Under the pieces are notes generated by a model. That model worked only from the letters and a program-made list of their open reading frames with translations, did not search any database and was not told the DNA's origin. A program made the translations under genes and the position numbers. This document shows, piece after piece, positions 26,993 through 31,569 of a stretch of DNA of 45,190 nucleotides. Location of the stretch: contig SUZJ01000010.1 of assembly GCA_015059945.1 (NCBI GenBank), forward strand, positions 1 through 45,190, given 5' to 3'. Source of the stretch: Rikenellaceae bacterium. GTDB taxonomy: Bacteria > Bacteroidota > Bacteroidia > Bacteroidales > Rikenellaceae. Position 1 is the first letter of the stretch. The number at the start of each line of letters is the position of its first letter.

Positions 26993-27901
26993 ATGATAAA
27001 TTTTGATTTTAATTCAATTATCTCTCTAATTACTACTTTTGATACGGAGCAAAAGTGTATTCATTATCTTGAAAAGAATAGATGGCCAAATGGTGTTATA
27101 TCTCCATATTGTTCAACATCAAAAGTCTATAAGTGTAAAAATAATTGGTATAAATGTAAAGCAACAAATCGCTATTTTAATGTAAGAACCAATACAATAT
27201 TTGAAGGAAGCAATATTAGATTAAGAACTTGGTTTCTTGCAATATATTTGATTGCATCACACAAAAAGGGAATTTCCTCATGTCAATTAGCAAAATATCT
27301 CAATGTAACACAGAAAACAAGTTGGTTTATATTACAAAGAATCAGGAAGTGTCTAATATGCGAAAATAAGAACATCTTAAATAATGAAGTAGAGGTAGAT
27401 GAAGTTTATGTTGGTGGGAAAATTAGGAATGATAAAAATAAACCAAATGCACAAGGCCGCTCCACAAAATATAAGACACCAATATTTGGAATGGTTGAAA
27501 GGAATGGAAAGCTAAATGCAAAAAAAGTCAACAATGCTCAATGTTCCACACTTTTATCAAATATTGTAAAATATGTTAAAGATGCCGCAACAATTTATAG
27601 TGATGAGTGGCTAGGCTATAAAGATGTTAAAAAGTTATACGAGCACTATATTATTAAGCACAGTCAAAATGAATATGTAAATGGGAATATATATACCAAT
27701 ACAATTGAAGGATTTTGGGCTATTCTTAAACGAGGCTTTTTAGGGACGTATCAATATGTTTCCAAAAAACACATTCAAATTTATGTTGATGAATTTGTGT
27801 TTAGATACAACACAAGAAAGATGAGTGAATCTGAAAGATTTGGATATTTGATAAAGAATATCGGAGTAAGAACAAGATATGACGACTTAAAGATGGCATA
27901 A
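26993..27901 (+). CDS. IS1595-family (ISXO2-like) transposase
   Basis: The 302-residue protein has the family plan: an N-terminal segment YLEKNRWPNGVI, a zinc-ribbon region, an HTH-like stretch (GISSCQLAKYLNVTQKTSWF), then the DDE/DDN core with Asp136 (VEVDEVYVGGK), Asp204 (IYSDEWLGY), and Asn236/Glu239 (NTIEGFWAILKRG). The zinc ribbon is degenerate: the usual CPxC reads SPYC and the usual CxxC ends CKAT, leaving two of four cysteines. The catalytic core looks intact. It moves the element 26006-28537. Confidence 0.9.
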   Translation: MINFDFNSIISLITTFDTEQKCIHYLEKNRWPNGVISPYCSTSKVYKCKNNWYKCKATNRYFNVRTNTIFEGSNIRLRTWFLAIYLIASHKKGISSCQLAKYLNVTQKTSWFILQRIRKCLICENKNILNNEVEVDEVYVGGKIRNDKNKPNAQGRSTKYKTPIFGMVERNGKLNAKKVNNAQCSTLLSNIVKYVKDAATIYSDEWLGYKDVKKLYEHYIIKHSQNEYVNGNIYTNTIEGFWAILKRGFLGTYQYVSKKHIQIYVDEFVFRYNTRKMSESERFGYLIKNIGVRTRYDDLKMA

Positions 27902-27924
27902 TAAATATAAAAAGAACAAACTAT

Positions 27925-28215
27925 ATGAACGCGTATATGAACAAATATGGTCTTGATAACGGACTAAATAAGAGTGATAAAATAGAATATGACAGCATTT
28001 TAGGATTGTGTTCTTTGTTTGATACAGAGAACGATATTGAAGCACAAAACAAATTATACAATCTTATTAAATCAATTATAGATAATAAGAATGTTGATTA
28101 TCTATCCAAATTATACAAGATAGAAATGCTGTTAAATGTGCATAAATCACTAAAAGATTATCATAAAGAGATGTGGAATTATTCTAATAAGGATGATATA
28201 ACAAATCAAAAATAG
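27925..28215 (+). CDS. Small passenger protein, unknown
   Basis: The 96-residue ORF starts 23 bp after the transposase stop and reads the same way, so it is probably co-transcribed. It is highly charged and A+T-rich, with likely helices (NKLYNLIKSIIDNK, YLSKLYKIEMLLNVHKSL) and no signal peptide or membrane segment. I do not recognise it. Its last 32 bp overlap the end of the opposite-strand ORF. It may be an accessory protein of the element. Confidence 0.55.
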   Translation: MNAYMNKYGLDNGLNKSDKIEYDSILGLCSLFDTENDIEAQNKLYNLIKSIIDNKNVDYLSKLYKIEMLLNVHKSLKDYHKEMWNYSNKDDITNQK

Positions 28216-28423
28216 TTTTTAAAGGAATCATTATTCCATTTCTGAATTGTTCTTGTAAAATACAGAATGAATAACAATTATCATTGACTTTAAAGTAATC
28301 AATATATACTAACATATATTCGGTATTATTGAAGATTATTTTTTGACCTAAATTATCTTGCAATTTGCAAATCATCCTATCATTATCACTTTGTGATAGT
28401 CTATAATCATTGATATTGTTCAT
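28184..28423 (-). CDS. Small passenger protein, unknown
   Basis: The 79-residue ORF faces the preceding one tail to tail. It has its own -7 box (28444-28451). The sequence alternates beta-like stretches (QKIIFNNTEYMLVYIDYF, CYSFCILQEQF) with no signal peptide. I do not recognise it. It lies inside the right end of the IS element. Confidence 0.45.
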   Translation of the reverse strand: MNNINDYRLSQSDNDRMICKLQDNLGQKIIFNNTEYMLVYIDYFKVNDNCYSFCILQEQFRNGIMIPLKTIFDLLYHPY

Positions 28424-28443
28424 AATAAATTGTATTTATAGAA

Positions 28444-28451
28444 CAAAGATA
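28444..28451 (-). promoter_or_regulatory. -7 box for the right-end ORF
   Basis: The minus strand reads TATCTTTG, a full match to TAnnTTTG, 20 bp upstream of the start at 28423. No -33 box is clear. Confidence 0.35.
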
Positions 28452-28460
28452 GATAAAAAT

Positions 28461-28488
28461 AAAGTCCTGAAAAATAAATCAGGACTTT
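28461..28488. terminator. Terminator inside the right IS end
   Basis: A 10-bp stem AAAGTCCTGA with TCAGGACTTT and an 8-nt A/T loop. With the left-end terminator it closes the element off from outside transcription. The U-tract is weak. Confidence 0.55.
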
Positions 28489-28513
28489 AATGTATATAAT
28501 TAAAAAGGTTTTA

Positions 28514-28537
28514 AGTATAAGATTGTATATAGTTACC
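28514..28537. repeat. Right terminal inverted repeat
   Basis: 24 bp ending TATATAGTTACC, the exact reverse complement of 26006-26029. Confidence 0.93.
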
Positions 28538-28545
28538 TAAAAAAA
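28538..28545. repeat. Target site duplication, right copy
   Basis: TAAAAAAA directly follows the right inverted repeat and equals 25998-26005. Confidence 0.85.
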
Positions 28546-28549
28546 TATG

Positions 28550-28557
28550 TATATTTG
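28550..28557 (+). promoter_or_regulatory. -7 box of tRNA-Pro
   Basis: TATATTTG matches TAnnTTTG. It is 4 bp to the right of the IS target duplication, so the -33 region is now IS DNA. Between it and the tRNA lies a 57-nt leader with a hairpin (GCCCAA...TTGGGC). Confidence 0.55.
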
Positions 28558-28614
28558 CAGCGCCCAATCGGGATGGCAGGGTAAGTGGTAGCCTTGTTTG
28601 TGCCGTTGGGCATT

Positions 28615-28689
28615 CGGGATGTAGCGCAGTCCGGTTAGCGCGCCAGCTTCGGGAGTTGGAGGCCGAGAGTTCGAATCTCTTCATCCCGA
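28615..28689 (+). tRNA. tRNA-Pro (anticodon CGG)
   Basis: A complete cloverleaf can be folded: acceptor CGGGATG/CATCCCG, D-arm GCGC/GCGC, anticodon stem CCAGC/GTTGG with loop TTCGGGA (anticodon CGG), and T-arm GAGAG/CTCTT with loop TTCGAAT. The discriminator base is A, and CCA is not encoded. It reads CCG proline codons. Confidence 0.93.
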
Positions 28690-28693
28690 CAGA

Positions 28694-28811
28694 GAATGAA
28701 AAACAAGCACTCGCCCTGCGAGTGCAAGAAAAAGAGCAGCAGGCTTGGAAGTTATACTTACAAAAGCCTGCTGCTCTTTTCTTGTCGCCACAAAGTAGCT
28801 TGTTTTCATTC
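28694..28811 (+). other. Branched inverted-repeat structure after tRNA-Pro
   Basis: An outer 14-bp stem (28694-28708 with 28798-28811, one bulge) encloses two hairpins: CACTCG/CGAGTG (28709-28724) and a 21-bp stem with one bulge (28725-28746 with 28764-28784, CAAGAAAA...TTTTCTTG). The inner long hairpin, with its T-run, could end tRNA transcription. The full three-way structure is more elaborate than a terminator needs. Confidence 0.65.
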
Positions 28812-28862
28812 ACTTCTGCGGGCCAAAGAGATCATGGAGCGAAGCGACGTAATCTCTACACA

Positions 28863-29996
28863 CTATAACGCATCTGACATTTCATTATCTTTAAGAATCA
28901 TATTATAACCATCCTTAAAGTCTATAGACAGCCATCCCATGCCATACGATGCACAAAGAGTCAAATCAATATAGCCCAATTCTTCATTACTTATTGTATT
29001 AAATGACGCCCAATATTGTCCCCTACCATTCGCTAAGCTTGATATTTCATAACCATCGCCATCTTCGTATGGATACTTAAATTTTTCTTCCAACATCCAG
29101 GGTTCACCATACTTTTTAGTAAAACTATTTTTGAATGTCAAATATATATTCTTCAAAGAACTCCACGACATAGTTTCTCCCACAATTACTCTAACTTGGT
29201 ATACCGTCTGAGTCATAGGAGTTAAATACACATACAATTCACAATCCCTACCTACATATAACCCCTTCAACCTACAACCAACTCCATCTCGTGGTTCAAA
29301 AGAGTAATCCTTTGTATAACCCAACGATATAAGTTTTTGCTCGAAGTCCTTTAATTGTCCATCAATAGGTATACCTCTGAATTTAAGCCTATAAGCCTCC
29401 TTTGTTTGTTGCTCTACTTCCTCTTCTGTTTCGCCTACATTCATTACGATAATTATATATACATCTATACAAATACCTTCAGTAGCAAAATTAAGTACAC
29501 ATGTTGTTAATATACAATCTTCATACTGCCATACATTAGAAATGGTAGCAACCATTCCATTGCCGTAATCTCGTTTGTTATTCTCTTCAGAAATAACATC
29601 TTCCATTGGTGTACCCAATGATTGTGTTAATGAACTATCTATTTCTTGTAGTACATTTTCCCCAATAGTCTGGGTTGGATCAAATACACATAACATCATT
29701 GGTGGCTTTTCGTTTTCACCTTTTGTGGCATACCCCCAATATGCATTATATCCACCTAATGAATAACCAGCGATAATATTAGAAGATATGTCAAATTCTC
29801 CCAATTTATGCGTTTTCAATATTTTTATGATAGTATCTGGCAAGATTGCCTGCCTATCACTGTATTGTTCTTTTAGCTCTGCATCTGTCAGATTCCAAGG
29901 AGTAGAACGGATAAAATCAACAACACTCTGAGAGGATTGTGCCATACAAACCACCAAACCACACGACATCAAAATCGTTAGTAATAATTTCTTCAT
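28863..29996 (-). CDS. Exported protein of unknown function
   Basis: The 377-residue protein has an N-terminal signal peptide (MKKLLLTILMSCGLVVCMAQ). The mature part has two similar-looking halves rich in beta strands; the segment LKFRGIPIDGQLKDFEQKL with the following SLGYT is a pattern I know from unassigned exported Bacteroidetes proteins. No enzyme motif is seen. The gene is A+T-rich compared with neighbours outside this region. It lies 76 nt downstream of structured RNA copy 2 on the same strand. Confidence 0.75.
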   Translation of the reverse strand: MKKLLLTILMSCGLVVCMAQSSQSVVDFIRSTPWNLTDAELKEQYSDRQAILPDTIIKILKTHKLGEFDISSNIIAGYSLGGYNAYWGYATKGENEKPPMMLCVFDPTQTIGENVLQEIDSSLTQSLGTPMEDVISEENNKRDYGNGMVATISNVWQYEDCILTTCVLNFATEGICIDVYIIIVMNVGETEEEVEQQTKEAYRLKFRGIPIDGQLKDFEQKLISLGYTKDYSFEPRDGVGCRLKGLYVGRDCELYVYLTPMTQTVYQVRVIVGETMSWSSLKNIYLTFKNSFTKKYGEPWMLEEKFKYPYEDGDGYEISSLANGRGQYWASFNTISNEELGYIDLTLCASYGMGWLSIDFKDGYNMILKDNEMSDAL

Positions 29997-30068
29997 ATTA
30001 AGGATAATTTAGGTTAAACTTTTATTTACATAAGTTTACCATCCGCACCTCGATAGTGATTTATTAGC

Positions 30069-30259
30069 AAAAGAAAGCGTGGTGCCGAAAACTTATTTTA
30101 GTAGAGAGGCTCTGGTATGCCTTGCAAATAAATAAGCAACAGCCCACGCCTATACCCCACAGGGTACGACGTGAGAAGAGTATGCCTATCCTCTTTGCTT
30201 TGAAATTTACCAGATTTCTCTACGAGAATAAACTTACACTTTCCGCGTAAATTGTATGT
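30069..30259 (-). ncRNA. Structured RNA copy 2 (6S-like or leader switch), chromosomal
   Basis: On the minus strand the RNA forms the same rod as copy 1: 30236-30243/30073-30080 (8 bp, one U-G that is allowed only on this strand), 30217-30223/30101-30107 (7 bp) and 30208-30214/30111-30117 (7 bp), with an apical TACCC/GGGTA-type hairpin. The competing 3'-half hairpin is also kept: 30144-30149/30077-30082, 30130-30136/30092-30098, and 30119-30122/30107-30110 with an 8-nt loop, followed by four U residues. Compared with copy 1 the stems differ in sequence but still pair. The block AAATCTGGTAAATTTCAA (complement of 30200-30217) differs from copy 1 at one base. Confidence 0.7.
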
Positions 30260-30264
30260 CAGTA

Positions 30265-30272
30265 CAAAACTA
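30265..30272 (-). promoter_or_regulatory. -7 box of structured RNA copy 2
   Basis: The minus strand reads TAGTTTTG, matching TAnnTTTG, about 20 nt before the first helix. A TTTG lies about 23 nt upstream, slightly far. It is back to back with the perR-like promoter. Confidence 0.45.
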
Positions 30273-30303
30273 CAAAAATTATTGCAAAAAATTATCAAAA
30301 AAA

Positions 30304-30334
30304 TTTGGAGATTAACAAAAAGTTAGTACTTTTG
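30304..30334 (+). promoter_or_regulatory. perR-like gene promoter
   Basis: TTTG (30304-30307), 19 nt, then TACTTTTG (30327-30334): a full Bacteroidetes promoter. The palindromic operator begins 12 bp after it. Confidence 0.75.
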
Positions 30335-30345
30335 TAATGAATTTA

Positions 30346-30366
30346 ATTTTGTAACGATTACAAAAT
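30346..30366. promoter_or_regulatory. PerR/Fur-type palindromic operator
   Basis: A perfect 9-3-9 palindrome, ATTTTGTAA then CGA then TTACAAAAT, lies just downstream of the predicted start site of the Fur-family gene. Its shape and A/T-rich arms fit PerR/Fur boxes, so it probably serves autoregulation. Confidence 0.7.
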
Positions 30367-30411
30367 ACCTAAAAAGTAGTAGAAAACAGCAACCAGAGGA
30401 GTAGAGGAACA

Positions 30412-30828
30412 ATGATGGTGGCCCGCAAATATCTCGAAGAGTATGGCATTAGGCCCTCGGTGCAGAGGGTGGCTGTGATGCACTATCTGCTCACACACCG
30501 CACGCACCCCACCGTAGACGAGATATACTCGGCCCTCGCGCCCGAGCTGCCTACCCTATCGCGCACCACCGTCTACAACACTCTGCACACCCTCACTCGC
30601 AGTGGCGCAATACTCTCGCTGGGCATAGATGCGATGAACGCACGTTACGACGGCTACACCTCGCCCCACGCACACTTTATGTGCACCTGTTGCGGCAAGG
30701 TCTATGACGTAGACATCGACGACACAGCCTTCATCGAGCGCAACAAGCCCAAGTTTGCAGCCTCGCTCAGCGATGCACAGCTCTACTACAAAGGCATCTG
30801 CGCCCAGTGCGCAAAAAAGCAGAACTAA
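30412..30828 (+). CDS. perR: PerR-like Fur-family regulator
   Basis: The 138-residue protein has the Fur fold: a winged helix at the N-terminus (LEEYGIRPSVQRVAVMHYL, LSRTTVYNTLHTLTRSG) and a metal-binding C-terminal part with HAHFMCTCCGKVYD (CxxC at Cys91/Cys94) and a second CxxC in GICAQC, the structural zinc site. It represses target genes and responds to metal or peroxide. The neighbouring rubrerythrin favours a PerR role over iron regulation; this is inference. A promoter and palindromic operator precede it. Start ATGATG: either ATG is possible. Confidence 0.88.
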   Translation: MMVARKYLEEYGIRPSVQRVAVMHYLLTHRTHPTVDEIYSALAPELPTLSRTTVYNTLHTLTRSGAILSLGIDAMNARYDGYTSPHAHFMCTCCGKVYDVDIDDTAFIERNKPKFAASLSDAQLYYKGICAQCAKKQN

Positions 30829-30876
30829 TACAAACAAACCAAATAAAAATTAACAAATTAAACACGAGAAAAGATT

Positions 30877-31425
30877 ATGAAAAAGTTCCGTTGCACCGTT
30901 TGCGGTTACATCCACGAGGGCGATAGCGCACCCGAGAAATGCCCACTTTGCAAAGTAGGCCCCGAGAAATTTGTAGAGGTAGTAGAGAGCGATGAGGCTC
31001 TTCAGTTTGCCGACGAGCACACCCTGGGTGTGGCCAAAGGCTGCCCCGAGGAGATTTGGCAGGGTCTGAACGAGCACTTTATGGGTGAGTGTACCGAGGT
31101 TGGTATGTACTTGGCTATGTCGCGTCAGGCCGACCGCGAGGGTTATCCCGAGATTGCCGAGGCCTTCAAGCGCTACGCTTGGGAGGAGGCAGAGCACGCT
31201 GCCAAGTTTGCCGAGCTGATTGGCGAGATGGTTTGGGACACCAAGACCAACGTATACAAACGTATGATGGCCGAGCACGGTGCTTGCGAGGGCAAGAAAC
31301 ACATTGCTACTCTGGCTAAGCAAAACAACCTCGACGCTATCCACGACACCGTACACGAGATGTGTAAAGACGAGGCTCGCCACGGCAAAGGCTTTGAGGG
31401 CTTGTACAACCGCTACTTCAAGTAG
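30877..31425 (+). CDS. Reverse rubrerythrin (rubredoxin domain first)
   Basis: The 182-residue protein starts with a rubredoxin-like iron site (CTVCGY and CPLCKVG, residues 6-30) and continues with a four-helix ferritin-like diiron domain ([42 protein letters not shown]). This domain order is that of reverse rubrerythrins, which reduce hydrogen peroxide in anaerobes using electrons from NADH-linked carriers. It follows the perR-like gene by 48 bp, with no separate promoter seen, and forms a peroxide-response pair with it. Confidence 0.93.
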   Translation: MKKFRCTVCGYIHEGDSAPEKCPLCKVGPEKFVEVVESDEALQFADEHTLGVAKGCPEEIWQGLNEHFMGECTEVGMYLAMSRQADREGYPEIAEAFKRYAWEEAEHAAKFAELIGEMVWDTKTNVYKRMMAEHGACEGKKHIATLAKQNNLDAIHDTVHEMCKDEARHGKGFEGLYNRYFK

Positions 31426-31514
31426 AAGCAAGTAGCCGTTAAACCGCACAATTAGACAAATGCAGCCGAGAGGCGCATATCTACCACAATAAGTAAGTTT
31501 AGGTTTAACAAAGA

Positions 31515-31548
31515 GAGAGGGTCGGAACTTTGATGTTCCGACCCTCTC
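31515..31548. terminator. Bidirectional terminator
   Basis: A 14-bp stem GAGAGGGTCGGAAC with GTTCCGACCCTCTC and a 6-nt loop lies between the convergent rubrerythrin and glutaminase-family genes. The T-tract is better on the minus strand. Confidence 0.8.
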
Positions 31549-31569
31549 CACGTTTTAGGCCCTATCCAA

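Larger units (their letters stand above)
26006..28537 (+). mobile_element. IS1595-family element with passenger genes (2532 bp)
   Basis: The ends are perfect 24-bp inverted repeats (26006-26029 and 28514-28537) starting GGTAACTATATAC, flanked by the 8-bp duplication TAAAAAAA. The transposase belongs to the IS1595 (ISXO2-like) family. The element also holds a lipoprotein gene and a structured RNA on the minus strand, and two small ORFs after the transposase. Terminators sit just inside both ends. It is larger than simple members of the family; passenger genes are known in IS1595 relatives. The whole element is A+T-rich compared with the flanking genes. The intact ends and duplication suggest a fairly recent insertion. 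Confidence 0.9.

Noticed and set aside
28561..28614. Possible second tRNA or tRNA-like fragment before tRNA-Pro
   Set aside because: The GGGTAAGTGGTAGCC stretch recalls a D-arm and a GCCCAA/TTGGGC stem exists, but no anticodon or T-arm can be folded. I treat it as leader.
28827..28857. AGAGAT/ATCTCT stem after the secreted-protein gene as a terminator
   Set aside because: Only 6 bp with a long loop and no clear U-tract; too weak to list as a terminator.
30098..30298. Open frame of 66 codons over structured RNA copy 2
   Set aside because: Same reason: it is explained by the conserved RNA, starts upstream of the promoter box and has no domain.
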